DNA of 64,000 nucleotides from Bacteroidota bacterium. Its GTDB lineage: Bacteria; Bacteroidota; Bacteroidia; Chitinophagales; Saprospiraceae. Positions 17,649 through 26,974 of the stretch are shown piece after piece. A program made the translations under genes and the position numbers. Location: assembly GCA_024642705.1 (NCBI GenBank), contig JAHEAQ010000002.1, positions 89,124 through 153,123 of the forward strand. The letters are read 5' to 3'. Each line of letters starts with the position of its first letter. The first letter of the stretch is position 1. Under the pieces are notes generated by a model. It did no database searches and was not told where the DNA came from. It saw only the letters and a list, made by a program, of their open reading frames with translations.

Positions 17649-18080
17649 ATGTTCTTAATTGAATACAAATTTGGAACACCAAATTATTGCCAAAGTTTTG
17701 CATTACGAAATAAAATTTTACGAATTCCATTGGGACTTGAGTTCACTTTAGAACAATTGAATAATGAATGGGAATACTTTCATGCGGGATTTTTTGATTT
17801 TGATATGGAACCAATAGCTTGTGTAGTAACTAAATTATTAAATGAAAATGAATTTGAGATTTATCAAATTGTTGTTGACAATAATTTTCAAAAACAAGGG
17901 ATTGGTAAAAAGCTTATTTTATATGCAGAAAAATTGGCAAAAAAGCTAGGGGCGTCAAAAGTTATTCTAAATGCCAGAAAAATTGTGGTGCCATTTTATG
18001 AAAAATGTGGATATACTATTTGTAGTGAAATGTTTATTGAAATAGGGATTCCACATTTCCGAATGGAAAAACCCATGTAA
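17649..18080 (+). CDS. GNAT-family N-acetyltransferase
   Basis: 143 residues. The acetyl-CoA motif IVVDNNFQKQGIGKKLILYAEKLAKKLGASKVILNARKIVVPFYEKCGY is uninterrupted at about residues 76-125, with the Q/GxGxG/A-type loop QKQGIGKKL. The N-terminal half (ALRNKILRIPLGL) resembles the ElaA/YjcF-like branch. The substrate is not predictable. It converges with the peroxidase gene, with a two-way terminator between them. Confidence 0.85.
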   Translation: MFLIEYKFGTPNYCQSFALRNKILRIPLGLEFTLEQLNNEWEYFHAGFFDFDMEPIACVVTKLLNENEFEIYQIVVDNNFQKQGIGKKLILYAEKLAKKLGASKVILNARKIVVPFYEKCGYTICSEMFIEIGIPHFRMEKPM

Positions 18081-18114
18081 AATTGATACATTTCTTGTAT
18101 TACTTAAGTTTGGA

Positions 18115-18146
18115 AATAAAAAAAGCAGTCAAAAACTGCTTTTATA
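18115..18146. terminator. Bidirectional intrinsic terminator between GNAT and peroxidase genes
   Basis: 9-bp stem (AAAAGCAGT at 18121-18129, ACTGCTTTT at 18135-18143) with a 5-base loop. A-run on the left and T-run on the right give a U-tail in both directions, as expected between convergent genes. Confidence 0.8.
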
Positions 18147-18178
18147 TATTTAATAAGTTTTTTAAAATAACTATATAT

Positions 18179-19519
18179 TTAATTACAACCTAAATCCATT
18201 GTAGATTGAAAATCTGCATTAGGAAAACAATTACCAGATAGAATTCTTGAAGGGTAATATCTTTCCAGGGAAGGATCTCTAAGAGCCCTTTCCAAGAAAG
18301 AGGTCAAATCTTTCACTTCGTTTTCATTCAAATTCAAAGGTTTAAATAGAATGGCGATTTGTCCTTCTGGCACATTTGTATTCTCAGGTATTGCTTTGTT
18401 AAAATATTGTACCACTTGTTCCAAATCAGTATGGCTACTTCCATGAAAATAAAAAGGAGTGTCAGATAAATTATACAATTGAGGGACCTTAAATTTGTAA
18501 TTGTCTTCTAATTTTTTGGTATAGCCACCTCTGCCAAGATTTCTAGCATCATTCACAGAAGTTCCGAAAGAAGGCCTTTGATACATATCTTTTACACCTA
18601 CTGCGTGGTATTCTAACGCGCTTAATCCAGGGCTTTTATGGCAATTCACACAACCACCTTTGTCGAAAAATAAAATAGCACCTCTTTTTTCTTGCGGAGT
18701 CATAGCAAATTGTTCTCCTTTAAGCCATTTTTGAAAAGGTGCTTCATTAGGAAAAATTGTTCTTATGTATGCTGATAATGCAAGTGATGCTGTTACATTA
18801 GAATATCTTTCTGCTTCACTATATTCAGGAAAGGCGAGGTCAAATAAATCTTTGTACCCAAGATTTTCTGCAATTTCAGGTGTAACTAAAAGCCGATGTA
18901 TTTTCATCCCTTCAAAATTTTGAGCTTCGATGCCCATAAAACCATCAATATTACCGTGAAATTGAGGATTTGTTTTCCAAATTTCTTCAGTTCCAATATT
19001 TGTAGCAGTAGAACCAAAAGAACCATTCCACATAGTATTTTCAGCAAAAGCTACATTAATCATACTTAATGGCCGCGCACCTTGCACATCAAGCTCATTT
19101 TCTTGATATCGAATATTACGGATTCTTTCTTCCCCTAATAGGCCAAAACCAATACCACCATCAGCGATACCTTGTCCTTTTCCTGGTTTGAAACCTGCTT
19201 CAGGAACATGACATGTAGAACATGAATAGGTTCCTAAACCTTCAACTTTTTTAGCATCAAGTGCAATTGCAGTTTCAAAAAACAAGAAATTGCCTAATTC
19301 AACTTTATATGAATTAAGAGGGTTTTTGGGATCTTGTGGAATATTAGCAAGATCGTTCCTATCCGGGGTGATATAATAAGATGCATTTTTAGATGGTGAA
19401 ATGAAATTCAAAAGTGCTTTCAATTCATAATCCAAATCAGGTACGCCAACCATCTGATCTTTTACACACGCAGCTAAAAGAACAACGGTAGCTATTGCAA
19501 GGGTTACAAAATACTTCAT
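18179..19519 (-). CDS. Di-heme cytochrome c peroxidase family lipoprotein (CCP/MauG)
   Basis: 446 residues from the ATG at 19519 (MKYFVTLAIATVVLLAAC); an upstream in-frame ATG at 19609 would place 30 polar residues before the signal and is rejected. The lipobox Cys is residue 18. Two heme c attachment motifs are present, CSTCH at 100-104 and CVNCH at 290-294, with the intervening layout of the CCP/MauG family and the C-terminal PQLYNLSDTPFYFHGSS segment. Family members reduce hydrogen peroxide or perform oxidations in the periplasm. It lies downstream of the symporter on the same strand (137 bp). Confidence 0.9.
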   Translation of the reverse strand: MKYFVTLAIATVVLLAACVKDQMVGVPDLDYELKALLNFISPSKNASYYITPDRNDLANIPQDPKNPLNSYKVELGNFLFFETAIALDAKKVEGLGTYSCSTCHVPEAGFKPGKGQGIADGGIGFGLLGEERIRNIRYQENELDVQGARPLSMINVAFAENTMWNGSFGSTATNIGTEEIWKTNPQFHGNIDGFMGIEAQNFEGMKIHRLLVTPEIAENLGYKDLFDLAFPEYSEAERYSNVTASLALSAYIRTIFPNEAPFQKWLKGEQFAMTPQEKRGAILFFDKGGCVNCHKSPGLSALEYHAVGVKDMYQRPSFGTSVNDARNLGRGGYTKKLEDNYKFKVPQLYNLSDTPFYFHGSSHTDLEQVVQYFNKAIPENTNVPEGQIAILFKPLNLNENEVKDLTSFLERALRDPSLERYYPSRILSGNCFPNADFQSTMDLGCN

Positions 19520-19656
19520 AGGTTCTGTATTCGATTTAGAGATAATAACATACATATTTAACATAAATTCAATATGTATATTCCTCTCAGGTCTTAATTT
19601 GCTGCACAAAAATAATTAACAAAATGCACAAAGTCTAGTTTATAGCAGAAATTATT

Positions 19657-21426
19657 TTAAAATTTAAGCTTTTTCCAAGCAAACATGATAAAAGTAATTC
19701 CAGATATAGCAATCAAGCCCAAAAATAAAGCAAGAGATAGATTGCCATAAATCCAGTTGCCTACACTAAATAAAATGCTGTAAACGGTAACACAAGCAAT
19801 TACAACCAGCAATAATTCAAATGGTAAATTTCCTCTTTCTTTAGGCATTTTAATTCCTTTTGATTCTGCATCTTGAATCACTTTATTCCAGCCTATCCCC
19901 CCCGGTCTGATTAGTTGAAAGAACTTGATTAATGTTTTTTCATCCGTCGCTTGGGTGAAATATGTCGAAACAACCCAGACTATTGTCGTTATTATGGTAC
20001 CAACAATTATAACTTGCCAACCCAACAAACCATGTTCTTTGGTAAAAGAAAAATAACCTGCAACAATTAAAGATGTAATCATAGCAACGATTTCTGTCAT
20101 TGCATTAATGCGCCACCAAAACCAACGTAAGATGTAAATCAAGCCTGTTCCAGCACCTAAAAGCAATAATAAATTAAATGCTCCAGTTGCATCGGTCAAC
20201 AATAAGCCAAAGCCAATTCCTAAAACTGCTGAAATTAAAGTAAAAACTCTAGCCATAAAAATAAGATGTTTTTCATCTGAATCAGGCTTTATAAACCTTT
20301 TATAGAAATCATTTACCAGATAAGAAGAACCTAGATTTAACTGGGTTGAAATAGTAGACATAAATGCTGCAATTAGAGATGCCGCAACTAATCCAAGAAG
20401 TCCTGAAGGCAATAAGGTTAACATTGCTGGATAAGCAGTATCATGGCCTGTTTTATTAGCCGAAAGATTTGGGAAAACATTTTGAATATCAGAAACCTCA
20501 GGGAATATAACTAATGAAGCAAGAGCAATTAGAATCCAAGGCCATGGTCTTAATGCATAATGTGCGATATTAAAAACCAATGTTGCGCCTATCGCATTTT
20601 TTTCATCTTTTGCTGAAAACATTCTTTGCGCAATATAACCACCCCCACCTGGTTCAGCTCCAGGATAATAAGATGCCCACCATTGAACTGCAAGAGGAAC
20701 AATCAAAACAGGTACCCAAACTCCAGGATCTGCAAAATCAGGAAGCAAACTAATTTTTTCTGCTACATTTGCATTTGCAATCAAATTAGATACACCACCA
20801 ATTTCTGGCAATCCTAATATGTATAGGCATGCCCATATCGAACCAATCATTGCTAGAATAAATTGGATAAAATCTGTGATAAGAACTGCTTTTAGGCCTC
20901 CAAAAGTACTATATGCTACTGTTATTGAACCAGCAATTAACAAAGTTTGCCAACCTGGCCAACCCAATACTATTTCTCCAAATTTTACCGCAGCAAGAGA
21001 AACAGCACCCATTACAATTACGTTAAAGATTAATCCTAGATATAAAGCACGGAATCCTCTCAAAAATGCAGCTGCTTTTCCACTGTACCTTAACTCATAA
21101 AATTCTATGTCAGTCAGGACCATCGAACGTCTCCATAATTTAGCATACACAAATACAGTCAACATCCCAGTAATCAAAAAAGCCCACCATCCCCAATTTC
21201 CAGAAACGCCGCTTTCTCTTACAAGACCAGTTACTAAATTTGGAGTATCTGCCGAGAACGTTGTTGCAACCATGGATACACCGAGTAACCACCAAGGCAT
21301 GCTTCTTCCTGAAAGAAAGAAATCATTCAAACTGTCCCCAGCTTTTCGGGAAACAAATAATCCAATTGCAAGAACCAGAATAAAGTATATTCCCACGATG
21401 GTCCAATCCAGAGATGATAAAGTCAT
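19657..21426 (-). CDS. Sodium:solute symporter (SSS family)
   Basis: 589 residues, about 13-14 membrane helices. The N-terminus DWTIVGIYFILVLAIGLFVSRKAG is followed by FFLSGRSMPWWLLGVSMVATTFSADTPNLVTG, the sodium- and substrate-binding helix 1 region of the SSS family. YSTFGGLKAVLITDFIQF and STQLNLGSSYLVNDFYKRF are further family landmarks. Substrates in this family include sugars, sialic acid, amino acids and vitamins; none can be chosen here. It is transcribed divergently from the nucleotidyltransferase operon. Confidence 0.92.
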   Translation of the reverse strand: MTLSSLDWTIVGIYFILVLAIGLFVSRKAGDSLNDFFLSGRSMPWWLLGVSMVATTFSADTPNLVTGLVRESGVSGNWGWWAFLITGMLTVFVYAKLWRRSMVLTDIEFYELRYSGKAAAFLRGFRALYLGLIFNVIVMGAVSLAAVKFGEIVLGWPGWQTLLIAGSITVAYSTFGGLKAVLITDFIQFILAMIGSIWACLYILGLPEIGGVSNLIANANVAEKISLLPDFADPGVWVPVLIVPLAVQWWASYYPGAEPGGGGYIAQRMFSAKDEKNAIGATLVFNIAHYALRPWPWILIALASLVIFPEVSDIQNVFPNLSANKTGHDTAYPAMLTLLPSGLLGLVAASLIAAFMSTISTQLNLGSSYLVNDFYKRFIKPDSDEKHLIFMARVFTLISAVLGIGFGLLLTDATGAFNLLLLLGAGTGLIYILRWFWWRINAMTEIVAMITSLIVAGYFSFTKEHGLLGWQVIIVGTIITTIVWVVSTYFTQATDEKTLIKFFQLIRPGGIGWNKVIQDAESKGIKMPKERGNLPFELLLVVIACVTVYSILFSVGNWIYGNLSLALFLGLIAISGITFIMFAWKKLKF

Positions 21427-21577
21427 AGTTTACAGCGTTTTATTTTATGATATAAAGCAAGTTGAGTTTCAATAAATGAAAATTAAATTTAAAATTTAAG
21501 TTTATTGAAACAACAATTTAAGAATTTTTTTAATTGTTTATCTTGTGGCGAATTAAAAAGAAAAAAAACAAAAAAAT

Positions 21578-22483
21578 ATGCAAAACAAAACATTGCTGGT
21601 ATTAGCAGCTGGAATGGGCAGTCGATATGGTGGTCTCAAGCAAATGGATGGTTTTGGGCCCAATGGGGAAACCATAATTGATTATTCCATTTATGATGCA
21701 ATCGAAGCAGGATTTAATAAAGTTGTGTTTATAGTCAGGAAATATTTTTTGGAAGAATTTAAAATGGTATTTGATGAAAAATTTGCTTCTAAGATAAAGC
21801 TTGAATATGTAACTCAAGAAATTGATAATGTCCCTCAAGGAATTGCTATTCATCCTGACAGAGAAAAGCCATGGGGAACCATGCATGCTGTTCTTGTAGC
21901 TGTCGATGCAATTAAAGAACCTTTCTGTGTGATTAACGGTGATGATTTTTATGGAAAAGACGCTTTTGTCATTGCGGCTAAATTTTTAGATGATTCCGAA
22001 AATCAAGACACTTACAGTGTTATTAGTTATAAACTTGAAAATACACTTTCTGACCATGGGACAGTGAATAGAGGAGTATGCAATGTAGATGATGACGGTT
22101 ACTTAGTAGATATAAAAGAATGCACCAAAATTGGAACACAACCAAATGGGGTTATCAGCTACCCCGAAGAGGATTCTATCATAGAACTTCAGCCTGAAAC
22201 TTTGGTTTCAATGAATTTATTTGCTTTTTATCCTTCCTTATTTCATCATGCTGGGAAATTATTTCAAAATTTCTTGAAAAAATCTGGAATGGAATTAAAA
22301 TCAGAATTCTACATTCCTACTGCACTTGATGTTCTTATCAAAAGTAATATTGTAAGAGTGCAGGTATTGCAATCCAATTCAAAATGGTTTGGTGTAACCT
22401 ATCAAGAAGATAAACCAATAGTAGTACAAAAGTTGAAAGAATTGATTGAGGATGGTGTTTACCCAAACAAACTATGGTCTTAA
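21578..22483 (+). CDS. NDP-sugar pyrophosphorylase-type nucleotidyltransferase
   Basis: 301 residues. The nucleotide-binding motif LVLAAGMGSRYGGLKQMDGFGPNGETIIDYSIYDA lies at the N-terminus, with CVINGDDFYG (metal-binding Asp) near residue 120. Enzymes of this fold join a nucleoside triphosphate to a sugar 1-phosphate. The GLKQMDGFGPNGE form, in place of the usual GxRLxPLT, is characteristic of a branch common in Bacteroidota and Firmicutes whose exact sugar is uncertain. It is the first gene of a same-strand series with aspartokinase 12 bp downstream. Confidence 0.83.
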   Translation: MQNKTLLVLAAGMGSRYGGLKQMDGFGPNGETIIDYSIYDAIEAGFNKVVFIVRKYFLEEFKMVFDEKFASKIKLEYVTQEIDNVPQGIAIHPDREKPWGTMHAVLVAVDAIKEPFCVINGDDFYGKDAFVIAAKFLDDSENQDTYSVISYKLENTLSDHGTVNRGVCNVDDDGYLVDIKECTKIGTQPNGVISYPEEDSIIELQPETLVSMNLFAFYPSLFHHAGKLFQNFLKKSGMELKSEFYIPTALDVLIKSNIVRVQVLQSNSKWFGVTYQEDKPIVVQKLKELIEDGVYPNKLWS

Positions 22484-22495
22484 TTTTAGAAAAAA

Positions 22496-23767
22496 ATGGT
22501 AGTATATAAATTTGGAGGAGCATCTGTAGCTGATGCTAATAGTGTTCAAAATGTTGTTAGGATAATAACATCTGCAGAGCATCATCCTTTGGTGGTAGTC
22601 GTATCAGCAATGGGAAAAACAACAAACCTGCTTGAAGTATTGTTAAATGAATCGAGGAAAAATGAAGATTTCAGCAATCGGTTTGAAGAATTGGTTCGGT
22701 ACCATTATGATATTGTTAACGATTTATTTGGCAAAAGCTTTAAGTTTGAGCAATTAGATAAAGCATTTGATGATTTAAGGAATAATCTTATAACATATAA
22801 AAAACACAAATACGATTTAGCTTATGATCAAATCGTATCTTTTGGTGAAATTATTTCTACTATTATTGTCAATCAAATTTTAACTCATTCGGGCATAGAT
22901 TCTAGGTGGTGTGATGCAAGAAAATTAATTAAAACGGATGATACCTATCGCGAAGCAATTATCGATTGGAATGAAACAATTCAAAATGTTACAGAACAAT
23001 TGACATCTCAAAATGAACATCAAATTATTATTACTCAAGGATTTATCGGATCAAACTCGGAAGGATTAACAACCACGCTTGGAAGAGAAGGCTCAGATTA
23101 TACGGCAGCGATTTTAAGTTTTTGTCTTGATGCTGAATATATGGCAATTTGGAAAGATGTTCCAGGTATTTTAACTGCAGACCCAAGATTATTTGAAAAT
23201 GTAGCAAAAATTGATCGACTTTCCTATAAAGAAGCCATTGAAATGACCTATTATGGGGCAAAAGTAATTCACCCCAAAACGATTAAACCAATACAGAATA
23301 AAAACATTCCTCTTTGGGTTAAATCATTTATTGACCCTTCAGGGATAGGCACGTTAATAAGTGGAGAAATTGAATTGACTTATCCACCAATGATTGTAAT
23401 TGAACCAAATCAAGCCCTCATTCATATTTCAACTAAGGATTTTTCATTTGTTGGAGAGCATCATCTGAGTAAGCTATTTGATATTTTTAATAAACATCGA
23501 GTAAGGGTTAACATGATGCGAAATACGGCTATTAGTTTTTCGGTGTGCACCAGTGACTTGAGAGATCGAATAGAAAATTTGTACGATGATATAAAATCAG
23601 AATTCAATATGGTGGTTGATCATGATTTGGAATTGGTCACGATTAGGCATTTTACTGAGGATTTGATAGCCAAATTGAAAAATGGAAAAATTATTCTTTT
23701 TGAAGAGCGTTTGCGCCAGACCATACAGATTGTGGTGAAGGAAGTTCCGAATATGATTAGGAAATAA
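22496..23767 (+). CDS. lysC: Aspartate kinase
   Basis: 423 residues. The N-terminal VYKFGGASVADANSV is the KFGGxS motif of the amino-acid kinase fold; VSFGEIIST, TQGFIGSNSEGLTTTLGREGSDYTAAIL and WKDVPGILTADPRL form the aspartate/ATP site. The C-terminal 120 residues should hold two ACT domains for feedback control; they are recognisable (ALIHISTKDFSFVGEHHLSKLFDIFNKHRVRVNMM) but diverged. It phosphorylates aspartate for lysine, threonine and methionine synthesis. No hom, thrB or asd neighbour is present, so the operon company is unusual. Confidence 0.93.
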   Translation: MVVYKFGGASVADANSVQNVVRIITSAEHHPLVVVVSAMGKTTNLLEVLLNESRKNEDFSNRFEELVRYHYDIVNDLFGKSFKFEQLDKAFDDLRNNLITYKKHKYDLAYDQIVSFGEIISTIIVNQILTHSGIDSRWCDARKLIKTDDTYREAIIDWNETIQNVTEQLTSQNEHQIIITQGFIGSNSEGLTTTLGREGSDYTAAILSFCLDAEYMAIWKDVPGILTADPRLFENVAKIDRLSYKEAIEMTYYGAKVIHPKTIKPIQNKNIPLWVKSFIDPSGIGTLISGEIELTYPPMIVIEPNQALIHISTKDFSFVGEHHLSKLFDIFNKHRVRVNMMRNTAISFSVCTSDLRDRIENLYDDIKSEFNMVVDHDLELVTIRHFTEDLIAKLKNGKIILFEERLRQTIQIVVKEVPNMIRK

Positions 23768-23793
23768 ATAAATTTTATAAGAAGCAAAAATTA

Positions 23794-24570
23794 ATGGATT
23801 TAGAAATTCGTGATAAATTATTTGTCGTTACTGGTGCAACCAGTGGTTTTGGCCGTTCGATTATGTTATCGTTAATACATGAGGGTGCTAAAATAATTAT
23901 TAATGCAAGAGGCGAAGAAAGGCTACTTGAATTGAAAAATCTTTATCCTAATCAAATTGAAATTGTAGTTGGAAATATAACCTCTGATGTTACATTAAGC
24001 GATTTAATCAGAAAAATTGGAGATCGGAAACTATATGGAATTGTTATCAATGCTAGTGGTTCGCCTGCTGCTACATTCAATAACACAGAGCTTGGACAGT
24101 GGGACGAAGCATATGCATTGATACTTAGATGGAAGGTTAAACTTACCAAGTTGATTCTTCCATTAATGGAAAAGAACAAATATGGAAGACTTTTATACAT
24201 TGAAAGCATTGGTGTTAAACAACCTATTGAGAATTTAATTTTAAGTAATTCACTAAGAATGGCAGTTGTGGGTTTCGTTAAAACTTTATCCAGAGAAATT
24301 GCTAAGAATGGAATAACTTGCAATATATTGGCGCCTGGCTATCATAACACCCCCTCGATGGACAGATTATATCTTAATAAAAGTGCTTTATTAGGAATAA
24401 ATGGAAGTGAAGCAAAATCTATTTTTGAAAATGAAGTGGCAGTTGGGAGATTAGGTAATTCTGATGAATTTGCTTCTTTAGCTACATGGTTGCTTTCAGA
24501 AAAATCTGGTTATATTACGGGTCAAACAATAAGTGTGGATGGAGGTTTGGTCAAAGGGAGTATGGGGTAA
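23794..24570 (+). CDS. SDR-family protein lacking the canonical Tyr-x3-Lys
   Basis: 258 residues with the SDR Rossmann signature TGATSGFG (13-20), VINASG (85-89) and a Ser at 138 (YIESIG). Where Tyr-x-x-x-Lys is expected the sequence reads SNSLR (Ser151, Arg155), so both catalytic residues differ. The C-terminal NGITCNILAPGYHNTPSMDRL and ITGQTISVDGG are otherwise standard. A recognised SDR subgroup carries similar S/N-x-R replacements, so this may be a variant rather than a dead enzyme. It lies 26 bp after aspartokinase and 55 bp before the DUF1549 gene. Confidence 0.82.
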   Translation: MDLEIRDKLFVVTGATSGFGRSIMLSLIHEGAKIIINARGEERLLELKNLYPNQIEIVVGNITSDVTLSDLIRKIGDRKLYGIVINASGSPAATFNNTELGQWDEAYALILRWKVKLTKLILPLMEKNKYGRLLYIESIGVKQPIENLILSNSLRMAVVGFVKTLSREIAKNGITCNILAPGYHNTPSMDRLYLNKSALLGINGSEAKSIFENEVAVGRLGNSDEFASLATWLLSEKSGYITGQTISVDGGLVKGSMG

Positions 24571-24625
24571 ATTAAAAATATTTAAAATCTTCACTTTTGT
24601 TTAGAATTAATATACTTTTAAGAAT

Positions 24626-26929
24626 ATGAAAAAAAAGATTTATATCGTCTCGTTTATTTTAATCGCCTTATATGGAGGATGGTATGGATTTGATCATTTT
24701 AATACAAAAAAAATTGATTTTAATACTGATGTAAGACCTATTCTTAACAAAAATTGTCTATCATGCCATGGCGGAGTAAAGCAGCTGGGGGATCTTAGTT
24801 TCTTATTCATAGATGAAGCAGTCAAGAAGAAAAATGAATCTGGACAAAGAATCATTGTCCCTGGGAATGCCCAAAAAAGCGTATTTATTAAAAGAATTTT
24901 AAGTACAGACACTGAAGTTAGGATGCCACCTGAAAAGGATCAACTGTCTCAAGGTGATATTGACATATTAGTAAAATGGATTGATCAAGGTGCGAAATAC
25001 GATACCCATTGGGCCTATAAACCTATAAATCGAACACCCAAATTACCAAATATAGATAAACAAATTGCAAGTACAAATATTGACCAATTTGTAATTAAAG
25101 AACTTGAAAAGAAAGGCTTAAAGCCAAGTGTTGAGGCTGAAAAAAGTAGTTTGATTCGAAGATTATGTCTTGATCTTACTGGATTGCCGCCAAGTATTGA
25201 TGAAATTAATGAATTTATGGCGGACACAAGTGAGCAGGCTTATGAAAATCTGGTTGATAGGCAGTTGGCTTCGCCTCATTTTGGTGAGAGATGGGCATCT
25301 ATGTGGCTTGATTTGGCTAGATATGCAGATTCAAATGGATATCAGAAAGATAAAATTCGCAAAGAAATATGGAGATATAGAGACTGGGTTATTAATGCAT
25401 TCAATAATGATATGCCTTTTGACGAATTTACTATAGAACAATTGGCAGGTGATTTGCTAGAAAATCCAAGTTATGATCAAATATTGGCTACAGCTTTTCA
25501 TAGAAATACAATGACAAATGATGAGGGTGGGACAGACGATGAAGAATACAGAGTAGCTGCAGTGATTGACAGATTAAATACAACATTTGAGGTTTGGCAA
25601 GGTACAACTATGTCGTGCGTTCAGTGCCACAGTCATCCATATGATCCAATTAAGCATGATGAATTTTACGAGCTGTATGGCTATTTTAATAATACAAAAG
25701 ATAATGACAACGACAAAGATTCTCCTTTGAAAGTGTTGTATTCTCCTTATCAAAATAAACTCAAATCAGCATTAGAAAATGAAGTTAATACACTTAAAGA
25801 AAAAGGTGACACGTTATCTAATGAATATCAAAAAAAGGTAGCAGAATTTTTAGCTATTGAACCTGGAAAAGTTCAGGTAATGGTGGAAAATCCTCCAGAT
25901 TCAAGTCGAACGACAAGAGTGTTTATTAAAGGAAATTGGTTGTCTCATGGAGACACAGTTCTGCCAAGAACTCCAGCTTTTTTACCAGCAATGAATCCTG
26001 ATTATCCATCTAACAGATTGGGACTTGCCAAATGGTTGGTCGATGGTAAAAATCCACTTACTTCGAGAGTAATAGTAAATAGATTTTGGGAGCAATTATT
26101 TGGTAATGGGCTAGTAATGACACTAGGAGACTTTGGAACTCAAGGGAACAAACCTACTAATAAAGCATTATTAGATTATCTAGCATTTCAATTCGAAGAA
26201 ACTTATTCATGGAGCATGAAATCCATTCTTAAAGAAATAGTTTTATCGAGTACTTACAAGCAATCCTCCGCAGTCAACCCTGAGTTATTAAAAGTTGACC
26301 CTTACAATTATTTGCTTGCACGAGGTCCAAGGCATAGATTATCAGCAGAAACGATAAGAGACCAGGCATTAGTAATTAGTGGTCTTTATAATCCGAAAGT
26401 ATATGGTCCAAGTGTAAAACCATATCAACCGGAAGGAGTGTGGAATGTAATTAGGCATGTTGATCAATGGATTAATAGCACTACGGACGATCAATATAGA
26501 AGGGGAGTATATACTTTTTGGAGAAGAGTTAGTCCATATCCTTCAATGATATCCTTTGATGCTCCAAGTAGAGAAGTCTGTGTTTCCAGGCGAATAAGAA
26601 CCAACACTCCATTGCAAGCTTTAGTCACAATGAATGATCCAGTTTATGTCGAAGCTTCAGAGGCATTGGCACGAAGAATGATGACTGAGGGTGGTTCCGA
26701 TACTCAATCGCAGATTAAATACGGTTTTAAATTGGCAGTCATGCGGGATCCTGATATAAGAAGGCTGAATGAATTGATTAATTTATATGATTCTACTTTG
26801 GGAAAATATAATTCCTCAGATCAAAATATTCAAAAAGGAAAAATATCCGAAAATACCAATGCTTTTAAGACAATGAGTTTGATTGCAAATGTCATATTAA
26901 ATTTAGACGAAGTAATTATGAAAACCTAA
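24626..26929 (+). CDS. Planctomycete-type cytochrome with DUF1549 and DUF1553 domains
   Basis: 767 residues: N-terminal anchor helix (about 5-20), a PSCyt1 cytochrome c-like domain with a heme motif at 44-48 (CLSCH) and the MPPEKDQLSQGDIDILVKWIDQGA tail, DUF1549 at about 150-355 with a second CxxCH (331-335, CVQCHSHPYDP), and DUF1553 from about 475 to 750 (NRLGLAKWLVDGKNPLTSRVIVNRFWEQLFGNG). Exported and membrane-bound. Such proteins, together with DUF1501 partners, are multiplied in Planctomycetes and Verrucomicrobia and in some Bacteroidota. Their role is unproven; it is assumed to be oxidative carbohydrate metabolism. The insert between DUF1549 and DUF1553 is short compared with many relatives. 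Confidence 0.88.
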   Translation: MKKKIYIVSFILIALYGGWYGFDHFNTKKIDFNTDVRPILNKNCLSCHGGVKQLGDLSFLFIDEAVKKKNESGQRIIVPGNAQKSVFIKRILSTDTEVRMPPEKDQLSQGDIDILVKWIDQGAKYDTHWAYKPINRTPKLPNIDKQIASTNIDQFVIKELEKKGLKPSVEAEKSSLIRRLCLDLTGLPPSIDEINEFMADTSEQAYENLVDRQLASPHFGERWASMWLDLARYADSNGYQKDKIRKEIWRYRDWVINAFNNDMPFDEFTIEQLAGDLLENPSYDQILATAFHRNTMTNDEGGTDDEEYRVAAVIDRLNTTFEVWQGTTMSCVQCHSHPYDPIKHDEFYELYGYFNNTKDNDNDKDSPLKVLYSPYQNKLKSALENEVNTLKEKGDTLSNEYQKKVAEFLAIEPGKVQVMVENPPDSSRTTRVFIKGNWLSHGDTVLPRTPAFLPAMNPDYPSNRLGLAKWLVDGKNPLTSRVIVNRFWEQLFGNGLVMTLGDFGTQGNKPTNKALLDYLAFQFEETYSWSMKSILKEIVLSSTYKQSSAVNPELLKVDPYNYLLARGPRHRLSAETIRDQALVISGLYNPKVYGPSVKPYQPEGVWNVIRHVDQWINSTTDDQYRRGVYTFWRRVSPYPSMISFDAPSREVCVSRRIRTNTPLQALVTMNDPVYVEASEALARRMMTEGGSDTQSQIKYGFKLAVMRDPDIRRLNELINLYDSTLGKYNSSDQNIQKGKISENTNAFKTMSLIANVILNLDEVIMKT

Positions 26930-26974
26930 CGATAAGTATTGGAAATAATTAAATCAATTAATATTAAAATATAA

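Noticed and set aside
19520-19609. Upstream start for the di-heme peroxidase
   Set aside because: The added 30 residues are polar and would hide the lipoprotein signal; the ATG at 19519 gives a clean signal peptide with LAAC.
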